Part shown: positions 34,381 to 43,705 of the stretch, piece by piece
Position numbering within the stretch: position 1 is the first letter of the stretch
Layout: each line of letters starts with the position of its first letter
Origin: UBA4427 sp046351135
GTDB taxonomy: Bacteria > Myxococcota_A > UBA9160 > UBA4427
Assembly (NCBI GenBank): GCA_046351135.1
Contig: JAXLZA010000002.1
Span: forward strand, 434,001 to 498,000
Direction: 5' to 3'
DNA length: 64,000 nt
Program-made: the position numbers and the translations under genes
Notes under the pieces: generated by a model
What the model was told of the DNA's origin: nothing
The model's database searches: none
What the model saw: the letters and a program-made list of their open reading frames with translations, nothing else

Positions 34381-37041
34381 CTAGTACGAGATCTTGAAGG
34401 TCAAGCCGTAGGTCCGCGGATCGCCCACCAGGTTCCCGACGAAGCCCGGGCCACCCGACGCGTCGAAGGCGAGGGTCTTGTAGACCTCGTTCGTCAGATT
34501 GCGCGCCCAGACCGCGACCTCGAGCTGCTCCGACGGGGTCACGTACCGGAGGCTCAGGTTGTGCATGAAGAAGGCCTTCTGCCCGATCGTGTGGTCGGGC
34601 TTCGTCTGGTTGCCCGAGGCATCCGGCGCACCGAGGCCGTTCGACGGATCGAAGTTGACGTCGTCGGTCCAGTTCACGTCGTAGCGCGGCGTGATCCGGC
34701 CGTAGCGGTTCAGGTCGATCGCGTATTCGATGCCGCCCGACGCCTTGAAGCGCGGCGCGTTCGGCAGCTGGTTCTTGTTGTAGTCGAAGACCAGCCGGAA
34801 GAACTCGGTGCTGCCCGGCACCGCGCGCGCGGCGCTGGAGGTGAAGTCGAGGAACTTCGTCTCGAGCCAGCCGAACCGGACGTCGGCGGTCAGGCCCTCG
34901 ATCGGCTTGATGGTCGTCGCGAGCTCGGCGCCGAAGTTGAGGGCGTTGTCGGCGTTGATCACGACGCGCACCGGAGCCGAGCGCGGATTGTTCGTGAACG
35001 TGAAGACCTGGTAGTTCTGGTAGGCGTACCAGAACAGGGCGCCATCCACCGTGATGCGATCGTCGAGCCAGGAACCCTTGCCGCCGAGCTCGAAGGCATC
35101 GATGACCTCGGGATTCGCGACGTCCGTCACCTCGCTCGCCACCGATCCATCGCGGGCGTTGTACTGCAGGCCCTTCCAGCCGTGGCTGTACTTGAAGAAG
35201 ACCTCGCGCAGCTCGTCGAAGTCGTAGGTCAGGGCGACCGTCCCGGTCGGGTGGTCGACGGTCTCCATCCGCTGGCAGGGCGGGAACGCGTTCAGCTGGG
35301 GATCGAAGGTTCCGCAGGCGGGGGTCAGGCCGGCGCCGCGGAAGATCTGGGCCTCGAAGCGCTTCTGCTCCCAGTTGTACCGGACGCCGGCGTCGAGGGT
35401 CAGATCGTCGAGGAGGGCCCAGGAGAAGTCGAAGAAGACGCCGAAGCTCTTCGTCTTCTGGACGTACTCCTGGCGGACCGGATCGATGAAGCCGCGCGCG
35501 GCGATCGTCTCCTGGAGGTAGTCGAGCTCTTCCTGGAGGTAGAAGGCGCCGGCGTTCCAGGAGATCGGAAGGACGTCGAGCTCGGAGCCGAGGCGCAGGT
35601 CTTCCGTGACCTGCCAGGCGTCGTCGTCGATGTGGAACTCGAAGAGGGTGTTCGGCGAGTAGTCGGCGTCGATCAGGCGCTCGCGGTCGTAGCGCTCGAA
35701 GCCGGTGATGTTCTTGAGGAGGATGTCGCCGATCTGCCACTCGCCCTGCAGCGTGAAGCCGCCGGTCGTCTGGCGCTCGTAGCCCGGCGTGTTGTAGTCG
35801 CCCGTGAAGGGCAGCTTGTCGAGGGGGCGGTTCGCCAGGTTCTTCCCGAGCTTCTTGTCGGCCTGGTTGAGCAGCGTCTGACGGTTCGCCAGACACTGGT
35901 CGCGGGCGGGTCTCGGCAGGAGGCGGCAATCGCCGACGGTCGGGATGTTCAGACCGGCACGGATCTGGTCGAGCTCGCGGCTGACCTCGCGGGCCTGGTA
36001 GGAGTTGACGTCGCCGCCGCCGAGGGACGGCTGGTTGGTGCCGAGGTGCTGGCCGACGATGCCGAGCTGGTCGACCCGGTCGATGTGGCCGACCACGTTC
36101 CACTCCATGTCGTCGACCGGCGGGAGGAAGCGGAAGCTGGTGCGCGCCGACCAGGCGTCCGTGTTGTTCAGGTCCTTCTCGAGGTTGGGCCGGATCTGGG
36201 GCGGCGTGCTCAGGTTCGAGCGAGGGACCTCGCCGCAGATCGACTGACCGACGACCGAGACCTCGGCGAGGGACTTGCCGCCGCAGCGGTTGGTCACGAT
36301 GCCGTCGCGGGTCCGCATCTTGAACGCGGTCCGCATGGCGAGCATGTCCTCGATGATCGGGACCTCGAGCCCGCCTTCGATGTCGACGAGGTTGTAGTTG
36401 CCGTAGTCGACGTTGAGGAAGGCGTCATATTCCCCGGTCGGCTTCTTCGTGTACATCCGGATCGCGCCGGCGGACGCGTTGCGGCCCGGACCCGAGCCCT
36501 GCGGGCCCTTCTGGATCTCGATGTTCTGCATGTCGTAGAGCAGACCGAGCTGGATCGCGGGCAGATTGCGCGGCGCGTCGTCGACGTAGACGGCGACGGC
36601 GCTGGAGGCGTTCGCGGTGAAGTCGTTGAGGCCGACGCCGCGGATGAAGAAGGTCGCCGTCGTCGCGCTCGCGGAGCGGATCTCGAGGTTCGGCGTGTAC
36701 GCCGCGACGTCGGAGACGTTCGAGACGCCGAGAGACTCGAGCTTCATCGCGTCGAACGAAGTCACGGACGTGCTCGACGTGGTGAGCGCCTCGGTCTGGC
36801 CGGAGCCGACGACGACCATCTCCTCGACGCCGGCGAACGGATCGCTCGCGGCGCTCTGGCCGGACGCCGCGTCGCTCGACTGGGCCGAGGCCGGAAGCGC
36901 GGCGAACAGCAACGCGGAACCGACGACGACGGCGTCGCGAAGGGCGCATAAAGAGGAGAGCCAGGCGACCCGCGGTAGCGGATCGCGACGGCCGAGCAGC
37001 GGAGTCCGCTCTCGGGAGGGGGCGGTGGACTGGAATTGCAT
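34381..37041 (-). CDS. TonB-dependent outer-membrane receptor (copy A)
   Basis: This 886-residue receptor imports a ligand too large for porins. It has a signal peptide ending ALPASAQ after an unusually long N-terminal stretch. A TonB-box-like EEMVVVGSG follows, then a plug domain with FFIRGVGLNDF and KGPQGSGPGRNASAGAI, and a long beta-barrel ending in an aromatic residue (LTFKISY). An alternative GTG start lies at 37056. It is paralogous to the receptor at 58478-61120. No TonB/ExbBD genes lie nearby. The ligand may be the compound processed by the neighbouring hydrolase. Confidence 0.93.
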   Translation of the reverse strand: MQFQSTAPSRERTPLLGRRDPLPRVAWLSSLCALRDAVVVGSALLFAALPASAQSSDAASGQSAASDPFAGVEEMVVVGSGQTEALTTSSTSVTSFDAMKLESLGVSNVSDVAAYTPNLEIRSASATTATFFIRGVGLNDFTANASSAVAVYVDDAPRNLPAIQLGLLYDMQNIEIQKGPQGSGPGRNASAGAIRMYTKKPTGEYDAFLNVDYGNYNLVDIEGGLEVPIIEDMLAMRTAFKMRTRDGIVTNRCGGKSLAEVSVVGQSICGEVPRSNLSTPPQIRPNLEKDLNNTDAWSARTSFRFLPPVDDMEWNVVGHIDRVDQLGIVGQHLGTNQPSLGGGDVNSYQAREVSRELDQIRAGLNIPTVGDCRLLPRPARDQCLANRQTLLNQADKKLGKNLANRPLDKLPFTGDYNTPGYERQTTGGFTLQGEWQIGDILLKNITGFERYDRERLIDADYSPNTLFEFHIDDDAWQVTEDLRLGSELDVLPISWNAGAFYLQEELDYLQETIAARGFIDPVRQEYVQKTKSFGVFFDFSWALLDDLTLDAGVRYNWEQKRFEAQIFRGAGLTPACGTFDPQLNAFPPCQRMETVDHPTGTVALTYDFDELREVFFKYSHGWKGLQYNARDGSVASEVTDVANPEVIDAFELGGKGSWLDDRITVDGALFWYAYQNYQVFTFTNNPRSAPVRVVINADNALNFGAELATTIKPIEGLTADVRFGWLETKFLDFTSSAARAVPGSTEFFRLVFDYNKNQLPNAPRFKASGGIEYAIDLNRYGRITPRYDVNWTDDVNFDPSNGLGAPDASGNQTKPDHTIGQKAFFMHNLSLRYVTPSEQLEVAVWARNLTNEVYKTLAFDASGGPGFVGNLVGDPRTYGLTFKISY

Positions 37042-37108
37042 GCCCGCATCGTTCACGATCCGGGATCGCGAGTCAACATCCTATTTTGGAGTGGGTTGGG
37101 GATTGAAA

Positions 37109-38074
37109 ATGCGCGTGCTACCCAGATCGGTCATGAAGGCAAGACAGTGGATGCGATTGGGCTGGGCGATGGGCTGTACGGTCGCCGGGCTGGTGATGAT
37201 GGATGGGGTGGTGCGGGCCGAATCGTCGTCCGACGGACCGTCGGATCTCGACCGGCGGTGGATCCCGAGCGCCTCCTTCTACACGTTCGGGAACATCAAT
37301 CAGCGCTCTGCGCAGATGGCCGCCGATACCAAGGTCAAGCAGGGCGACACGAACCTCAACAAGGACGGTCAGACGCTCGGCGTGCCCTGGTCCATCGGCG
37401 GCACGCTCGACATCGCGTCGCCCGTGATCCTCGACGTGCCCGGCAAGCCCCGGCTCTTCTCCCATGCCGACGTCGGATACAACTACGACCTCGAGGATCC
37501 CGTCGTGACCCGCGGCGATCCGGGGTCGCCGCCGGTGCTGCCGCCGGGCTCGACGAGCAGCGTCGCCATCGAGAACGTGGGTGCGGCGGTGCGCGCCGAG
37601 GCGAAGCCGCTCGTGTTCTCGGGCGGCATCGGCAGCGTCTTCTCCTTCGAGGCCTTCGATCGCGGATTCCGCGTGCGCCCGACCCTCGAGTGGATGTACC
37701 AGCGCGACACGATGAAGAACGTGCTCGGCGGCGGTGAATCGGAGGGCGCGACCTCGACGTGCGCGCCGTGCCGGACGCTCTTCATCAAGTCCCAGACGGA
37801 GAAGGGCTTCCACAGCCTCGGCCCCGGCATCGAGCTCGAAGCGGACGTCGGTCGCGCGGGCCAGTTCCTGATCGGCTTCTACGGCTCCTTCCGCGCCTAC
37901 TATCTCGTGGGTGATCGGAAGGCGAACCTGCGCAGCACCGGCTCGTGGAACCGCACCGACAACGGACAGCCCAGCACCCGGCCCGACACGACCTTCATCA
38001 CCCGCTACGAGCGCGAGCCCTGGCACTACCGGTTCGGCATGGGGCTCCGAATCCTCTGGTCGCCGGAAGAGTGA
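37109..38074 (+). CDS. Exported beta-barrel-like protein (copy A)
   Basis: This protein of about 321 residues has a signal peptide (WAMGCTVAGLVMMDGVVRAE) and a beta-rich body with alternating aromatic residues. Conserved blocks shared with 56783-57850 include VPGKPRLF, VLPPGS, FHSLGPGIELE and a YEREPWHYRFGMGLRILW end. It may be an outer-membrane barrel. The start at 37109 has a purine-rich site; ATG 37133 is an alternative. It is divergent from the receptor (67 nt apart) and overlaps the next gene by GTGA, linking it to a PQQ dehydrogenase. Confidence 0.8.
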   Translation: MRVLPRSVMKARQWMRLGWAMGCTVAGLVMMDGVVRAESSSDGPSDLDRRWIPSASFYTFGNINQRSAQMAADTKVKQGDTNLNKDGQTLGVPWSIGGTLDIASPVILDVPGKPRLFSHADVGYNYDLEDPVVTRGDPGSPPVLPPGSTSSVAIENVGAAVRAEAKPLVFSGGIGSVFSFEAFDRGFRVRPTLEWMYQRDTMKNVLGGGESEGATSTCAPCRTLFIKSQTEKGFHSLGPGIELEADVGRAGQFLIGFYGSFRAYYLVGDRKANLRSTGSWNRTDNGQPSTRPDTTFITRYEREPWHYRFGMGLRILWSPEE

Positions 38075-40347
38075 GGGCGCTCGCCTGCGCGCTCGTCCTC
38101 GCGCTGCTCGCCGTCGCCTGCGAGGCCGCGCGGACGAGTGACGGCGGGCGGGCGGCCGTCGCGGCCGCGACCGTCGGACCGGAGGGCGGGTCCGGGTCCG
38201 ACGATTCCGGGGCGCCGGCCGGGGCCGACGGGGAAGCCCTCGGCCGCGTTCCCGCGTTCGACGGGGGCTCGACCGGCACCTCGGATCGCCGATCGGGCTG
38301 GCCGATGCACGGTCGCGACGCCTGGGAGCAGCGCTACAGCCCCCTCGACCAGATCAACTCCCTGAACGTCGACCGGCTCGGCCTCGCCTGGGGCGCCCTG
38401 CTCGGGAGCGACCGCGGGCTCGAGGCGACCCCGATCGTCGTCGACGGGATCCTCTACGTCACGGCGTCCTGGAGCGTCGTCCACGCCTTCGACGCCGCGA
38501 GCGGCGAGCCCCTCTGGCGCTACGACCCGAAGGTGCCGCGCTCGCGGGTGAAGCTCTTCTGCTGCGGCGTCGTCAACCGCGGCGTCGCCCACCATCGCGG
38601 CCGCATCTTCTTCGCGACCCTCGACGGACGGCTCGTGGCCCTCGACGCGAAGACCGGTCGCCTGCTCTGGGAGACGCAGACGGTCGACCCGCAGAAGGCC
38701 TACTCGATCACCGGCGCGCCGCGCGTCGTGCGCGGCTACGTCCTGATCGGCAACGCCGGCGCGGATCTCGGCGTACGCGGCTATGTGTCGGCCTACGATC
38801 GCGACACCGGCAAGCTGGTCTGGCGCTTCTACACCGTCCCCGGGCCTCCCGACCAGCCGCAGGAATCCGACGCGCTGGTCCGCGCGCTCAAGACCTGGAA
38901 GGGCGACCTCTGGTGGAAGGTCGGCGGCGGCGGGACCGTGTGGGACGCGATGGCCTACGACCGGGAGCTCGACCTGCTCTACGTCGGGACGGGGAACGGC
39001 TCGCCCTGGGCCCGCCACCTGCGCAGCCCCGGCGGCGGCGACAATCTCTACCTCTCCTCGATCCTCGCGCTGCGCCCCGAGACGGGCGAGCTCGTGTGGC
39101 ACTACCAGACGACGCCCGGCGACAACTGGGACTTCACCGCGACCCAGAGCCTGATCGTCGCGGACCTCGAGCTCGAGCCCGGCCGGAAGCGACGCGTCGT
39201 CATGCAGGCGCCGAAGAACGGGTTCTTCTACGTGCTCGACGCCGCGACCGGTGAGCTCCTATCGGCGGAGCCCTTCGTCCGGGTGACCTGGGCGAGCCAT
39301 GTCGACCGCAAGACGGGGCGACCGGTCGAGACGGGCAAGGGCGACTACTCGAAGCAGCCCGCGACGATCGAGCCTGGGCCGATCGGTGCACACACCTGGC
39401 ATCCGATGGCCTACAGCCCGAAGACCGGCCTGGCCTACATCCCGGCGCAGCACGTCGCCGGCTACTACGCGCCCGCGCGCGAGCCCTTCACGGTCGTGAA
39501 CGGCTCGCCGCGCAACACCGGCATCGACCTGACGAAGGCGCGCCAGTTCCCGGCGGACGCCGCGGCGGGAGAGCTGATTGCGTGGGATCCCGTCGCGCAG
39601 AAGAAGGTCTGGGGCGTCTCGCGCGAGACGATCGGCAACGGCGGCGTGCTCTCGACCGCCGGCCTGCTGGTCTTCCAGGGCACCGCGACCGGCCGCTTCA
39701 CCGCCCACCATGCCCGCTCGGGCAAGCTCCTGTGGGAGTACGACGCGGGCACGGGCGTCATCGCGGCGCCCGTCAGCTACGAGATCGACGGCGAGCAGTA
39801 CGTCGCGATCGCGGCGGGCTGGGGCGGCGGGTTCGCGCTGAACGGCGGCGACGCGGCGGCGGCGGCCGGGGTGCGCGGCAGCGACCGGCTGCTCGTCTTC
39901 AAGCTCGGCGGTCGGGCGAAGCGCCTGCCGGATCCGCCGCCCGCCCCCCCGCGCCACTACCCGGTTCGTCCGGCCCTCGAAGACGCGCCCGAGATCGAAC
40001 GCGGGGCGGCGCTCTTCTCCGAGTACTGCGCGGCATGCCACGGCGTGGGCGCGGTGGGCGGCGGGATCACGCCGGATCTGCGCTTCAGCGCGCCGGCGGT
40101 GCGCGAGAGCTTCGCGCGCATCGTGAACGGCGGTGAGCTCGCCGAGAAGGGCATGCCGGCCTTCGCCGGCCAGCTCGCACCGCGGGACCTCGCGGCGATC
40201 TCGCTCTATCTCGCCGATCGCGCCTGGGCCGCACCGCCGCAAACGCCGCCCCCGGCCTCCGCACCGGGGGGCGCGCCCGCGAAGCCGACTTCCCTGGCCC
40301 CGGCCTCGGCCCCCACCTCCGTTCCCGCCCCCGCGCCGATCCGCTAG
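38071..40347 (+). CDS. PQQ-dependent quinohemoprotein alcohol dehydrogenase with C-terminal cytochrome c
   Basis: This 758-residue periplasmic enzyme starts with GTG in the overlap with the barrel gene. Its signal peptide ends in a lipobox (LAVAC). The eight-bladed propeller begins at WPMHGRDAWEQRYSPLDQIN, and the vicinal Cys pair appears in CCGVVNRG (usual form CCDVVNRG). A heme c motif, CAACH, lies near residue 655, with a following GMPAF Met ligand. A Pro/Ala-rich tail follows. It oxidises alcohols and passes electrons to its own heme. Confidence 0.93.
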   Translation: MRALACALVLALLAVACEAARTSDGGRAAVAAATVGPEGGSGSDDSGAPAGADGEALGRVPAFDGGSTGTSDRRSGWPMHGRDAWEQRYSPLDQINSLNVDRLGLAWGALLGSDRGLEATPIVVDGILYVTASWSVVHAFDAASGEPLWRYDPKVPRSRVKLFCCGVVNRGVAHHRGRIFFATLDGRLVALDAKTGRLLWETQTVDPQKAYSITGAPRVVRGYVLIGNAGADLGVRGYVSAYDRDTGKLVWRFYTVPGPPDQPQESDALVRALKTWKGDLWWKVGGGGTVWDAMAYDRELDLLYVGTGNGSPWARHLRSPGGGDNLYLSSILALRPETGELVWHYQTTPGDNWDFTATQSLIVADLELEPGRKRRVVMQAPKNGFFYVLDAATGELLSAEPFVRVTWASHVDRKTGRPVETGKGDYSKQPATIEPGPIGAHTWHPMAYSPKTGLAYIPAQHVAGYYAPAREPFTVVNGSPRNTGIDLTKARQFPADAAAGELIAWDPVAQKKVWGVSRETIGNGGVLSTAGLLVFQGTATGRFTAHHARSGKLLWEYDAGTGVIAAPVSYEIDGEQYVAIAAGWGGGFALNGGDAAAAAGVRGSDRLLVFKLGGRAKRLPDPPPAPPRHYPVRPALEDAPEIERGAALFSEYCAACHGVGAVGGGITPDLRFSAPAVRESFARIVNGGELAEKGMPAFAGQLAPRDLAAISLYLADRAWAAPPQTPPPASAPGGAPAKPTSLAPASAPTSVPAPAPIR

Positions 40348-40379
40348 CCGGTCGCGCGCCGCCTCCGAGGAGATCCGTC

Positions 40380-42563
40380 TTGCGTCCTGCGTCCGGGCTC
40401 GTGATCGCTCTCGTCTTCTCCTGCGCCGCCGCGGCGCTCTCGTTCGCCTGCCTCGGCCGCGAGAGCGGGCCGGAGGGCGCCTCCTCCTCATCTAACGCCG
40501 CCGCGCGGACGCCCGACTGGGAGTGGCGCGAGTATCTCGGCGACGTCGGCCGCTCCCATCACTCGCCGCTCGCGCAGATCGATCGCGAGAACGTCGCCCG
40601 GCTCGAGGTCGCCTGGACCTACGACACCGGCGCGGCCGAGGGCGCGCTCTCGCAGATCCAGTCGAATCCGATCGTCGTCGACGGCGTGCTGTACGGGACG
40701 ACCGGGCGCGCGGCGGTCTTCGCGCTCGACGCGGCGACGGGCGAGGAGCGCTGGCGCTTCGATCCGATCGCGAACGGCAGCGCCTCCCAGGGCCACAACC
40801 GCGGCGTCGTCTACTGGGAAGGGCCGGAGGGCGACGCCTCGGCCGGTGGACGCATCCTCGCCGCCTGCGGTCAGGACCTCTGGGCTCTCGACGCGAAGAC
40901 GGGCCGCCCGGTCGAGAGCTTCGGTCAGGGCGGGCGCACCGACCTCCGCGCCGGCCTCGCCCACGGTCAGGCCGGCGGCGACGTGACGTCGCCGACTCCG
41001 GGCGCGATCTACGGCGACCTGCTGATCGTCGGTACGAAGGTCGGCGAGAGCGAGGGCGCCGCACCCGGCGACATCCGCGCCTACGATCTGCGGACCGGCG
41101 CGATGCGCTGGATCTTCCACACCATCCCCCGCGACGGCGAGCTCGGCGCCGACACCTGGCCGAAGGAGGCGTGGAAGTCGCGCGGCGGCGCGAACTCCTG
41201 GTCCGGGGTGACCCTCGACCGGGAGCGCGGGCTCGTCTTCCTCGCGACGGGCTCGGCGACGCCGGACTTCTGGGGCGGTGATCGCGCGGGCGAGAACCTC
41301 TTCGCGAACAGCGTGATCGCCCTCGAGGCGGCGACGGGCAAGCGCGTCTGGCATTTCCAGATCGTCCACCACGACCTCTGGGATCGCGACCTGCCGTCGC
41401 CGCCCAGCCTCGTGACGGTCGTGCGCGACGGTCGGACCATCGATGCCGTCGCCCAGGCGACGAAGGCCGGATACCTCTATCTCTTCGAGCGCGAGACGGG
41501 CAAGCCGATCTACGAGATCGAGGAGCGGCCGGTGCCCGGGTCGCTCGTCGAAGGCCAGTACGTCGCGAAGACCCAGCCCTTTCCGACGGCGCCGCCGCCG
41601 TACACGCGCCAGCGCTTCGACCTCTCGTGGCTCGACGACCGCGGCCCCGAGTGGCGCAAGCAGCAGGAGGCGCGCCTCGCGGGCGCGCGCATGGGCCAGG
41701 ACTACATCCCGCCGAGCCTCGAGGGCTCGGTCATGTTCCCGGCCTTCGACGGCGGCGCCGAGTGGGGCGGGAGCGCGTTCGACCCGAAGACCGGCCTGCT
41801 CTACGTCAACGCCAACGAGCTCCCTGCTCTCCTGCGCCTGATGGAGCGGCCGAAGGGCGTCAATCCGCGCTCGCTCTACCTCGAGAAGTGCGGCGTCTGC
41901 CACGGCCCGAACCTCGAGGGCACCGGCGTCGGCCCCTCGCTGATCGGCCTCGCGCAGCGCCGCAACCACGTCGGCGTCATGACGGTGATCGCGCTGGGCG
42001 GCGGGCGCATGCCGTCGTTCGTCGACATGCCGATGCCGCTGATGGAGCGCCTCGCGGCCTACGTGCTCGAGCCCGACGACGTCGAGAAGGCGATGGCCCA
42101 GCTCGACGCGCGCCCCGGCAGCGACTCGCGCTACGTCAGCGCGGGCTACGTCTATCTGCGCGACGACCAGGGCATCCCGATCAACGAGCCGCCCTGGGGC
42201 ACGCTGACCGCCCTCGACCTGTCCGCCGGCACGATCCGCTGGCGGATTCCGTTCGGCGAGTATCCGCAGCTCGAGGGGAAGGGACGCGGCAAGGGCAGCG
42301 AGAACTACGGGGGCCCCGTCGTCACCGACGGCGGGCTCCTCTTCATCGCCGCGACCCCGGACGCGAAGATCCGCGCCTTCGACAAGGCGACCGGCGAGGA
42401 GCTCTGGCAGGCCGACCTGCCCGCCGCGGGCTTCGCGACGCCGGCGACCTATTCGGTCGCCGGCCGCCAGTTCGTCGTCGTCGCCGCCGGCGGCGGCAAG
42501 CTGGGCCGCCCGTCCGGGACGAAGTACGTCGCGTTCGCCCTGCCGGCGGCGGATCCGGACTAG
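40380..42563 (+). CDS. PQQ-dependent dehydrogenase with inserted cytochrome c domain
   Basis: This 727-residue periplasmic enzyme of the glucose/quinate type uses a TTG start preceded by GAGGAGA. A lipobox-like FAC ends its signal. The propeller starts at WREYLGDVGRSHHSPLAQID and includes QGHNRGVVYWE, with no vicinal Cys pair. A heme c motif, KCGVCHGPNLEG, with Met in GRMPSF is inserted before the last blades (NYGGPVV). It follows the first PQQ enzyme by 32 nt. Its stop codon shares the bases CTAG with the convergent gene. Confidence 0.92.
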   Translation: MRPASGLVIALVFSCAAAALSFACLGRESGPEGASSSSNAAARTPDWEWREYLGDVGRSHHSPLAQIDRENVARLEVAWTYDTGAAEGALSQIQSNPIVVDGVLYGTTGRAAVFALDAATGEERWRFDPIANGSASQGHNRGVVYWEGPEGDASAGGRILAACGQDLWALDAKTGRPVESFGQGGRTDLRAGLAHGQAGGDVTSPTPGAIYGDLLIVGTKVGESEGAAPGDIRAYDLRTGAMRWIFHTIPRDGELGADTWPKEAWKSRGGANSWSGVTLDRERGLVFLATGSATPDFWGGDRAGENLFANSVIALEAATGKRVWHFQIVHHDLWDRDLPSPPSLVTVVRDGRTIDAVAQATKAGYLYLFERETGKPIYEIEERPVPGSLVEGQYVAKTQPFPTAPPPYTRQRFDLSWLDDRGPEWRKQQEARLAGARMGQDYIPPSLEGSVMFPAFDGGAEWGGSAFDPKTGLLYVNANELPALLRLMERPKGVNPRSLYLEKCGVCHGPNLEGTGVGPSLIGLAQRRNHVGVMTVIALGGGRMPSFVDMPMPLMERLAAYVLEPDDVEKAMAQLDARPGSDSRYVSAGYVYLRDDQGIPINEPPWGTLTALDLSAGTIRWRIPFGEYPQLEGKGRGKGSENYGGPVVTDGGLLFIAATPDAKIRAFDKATGEELWQADLPAAGFATPATYSVAGRQFVVVAAGGGKLGRPSGTKYVAFALPAADPD

Positions 42564-43705
42564 CGCCGACGCGCCGCCTCGGCCTTCAGCTCGGCGATCG
42601 GGACGACGCGCAGCTTCGGCTTCTGCGGGTTCACCGCGCGGGTCCAGCGCAGGCCGAGGGTGCCGTGGCGGTGGCCGCAGGTGTTCATCCAGTTGCCGAT
42701 GCCGGGGTCCTCGGCGGAGACGACGATCAGGAGCTTGCCATCGTCCTCGTACTTCGCCGTGTGCTTGTTGACGTGGCACGGGAAGTAGCGGTAGTCGAGG
42801 GACTCCTCCCAGTAGTTGTTGAGCTGGAAGTTCCACGCATCGCAGACCGGGGGCATCGCCTCGAGGACCAGCGCCTGTCCGGGCTCGAGGGTCCAGTAGC
42901 CGTGCCAGAACTGGTTGTTGGGGTCGCCCAGGCCGGTGAACTTCTGCTGGACGTCGTTCGGATTCTTCTCGAAGTCGTCACACCACCCGACGAAGATCTC
43001 GGCCGTCGCGTAGACGAACTTCGCGGCGTCGTCGAGGCCCTTCGCGATCTGCTCCGCGGACAGCACGTCGGGCACGTTCGCCGGGAGCGCGCGGCCGGGC
43101 GCGTTCACGCATTCGATCCGGAGCTTCGCGACCTCGTCCTTCTCCCAGTCCATGCGGAACTGGCGGATGATGAGGAGCCGCGTGTCGTCGCGCATCGGGA
43201 GCCAGAGGCCGGGCTTGCGCTCCTTCGAGAGGTGGATCGTGATCCGCCCGTTCTCGTCGCCCGGGACGCCGTGGAGGTCGAGGAAGCCCGTCTGCTGGAT
43301 CTTCTGGTCGATGCCGTAGACGCCGCTGTAGGTGCCGATGCCGATGTAGGCGACCGTGCCGCGGGTCCCGGTGAGGACGTAGTCGTAGCGGCCGTCGATG
43401 ATCGCGTTCTGGTAGAAGGCGTCCGGGTTGTCGGCGCCGATCTTCACCGTCTCGTGGGAGAGGCGGTAGAGCTGGGGCGCCGCCGGGTCGCCGGACTCGA
43501 CCGACTGCTCGAGCGCCGCGCGGGTGAGGCGCGAGAGGTAGCGCCAGCCCTCGGCGCGATCGAGCAGGTCCTTCGGCGACTTCTCGCGCAGGACGATCTC
43601 GCCCGCCTTCTTCAGCGCGTCGCAGAAATCCGACCAGACCTGGCCGGAGAGGACGCGCTCGGTGGCGTCCTGCGAGGGGACCTTCGTTCGGGGCTCGTTG
43701 CTCAT
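42560..43705 (-). CDS. DUF1214-domain protein
   Basis: This 381-residue protein has no visible signal peptide. The C-terminal DUF1214 part is recognised by WEESLDYRYFP and the GNWMNTCGHRHGTLGLRW end. The N-terminal 150 residues are helical and then beta-rich. Catalytic function is not known for this family. It is the last gene of a minus-strand operon with a sulfotransferase and an MFS carrier and overlaps the former by 4 nt (ATGA). AGGAG precedes the start. Confidence 0.88.
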   Translation of the reverse strand: MSNEPRTKVPSQDATERVLSGQVWSDFCDALKKAGEIVLREKSPKDLLDRAEGWRYLSRLTRAALEQSVESGDPAAPQLYRLSHETVKIGADNPDAFYQNAIIDGRYDYVLTGTRGTVAYIGIGTYSGVYGIDQKIQQTGFLDLHGVPGDENGRITIHLSKERKPGLWLPMRDDTRLLIIRQFRMDWEKDEVAKLRIECVNAPGRALPANVPDVLSAEQIAKGLDDAAKFVYATAEIFVGWCDDFEKNPNDVQQKFTGLGDPNNQFWHGYWTLEPGQALVLEAMPPVCDAWNFQLNNYWEESLDYRYFPCHVNKHTAKYEDDGKLLIVVSAEDPGIGNWMNTCGHRHGTLGLRWTRAVNPQKPKLRVVPIAELKAEAARRR

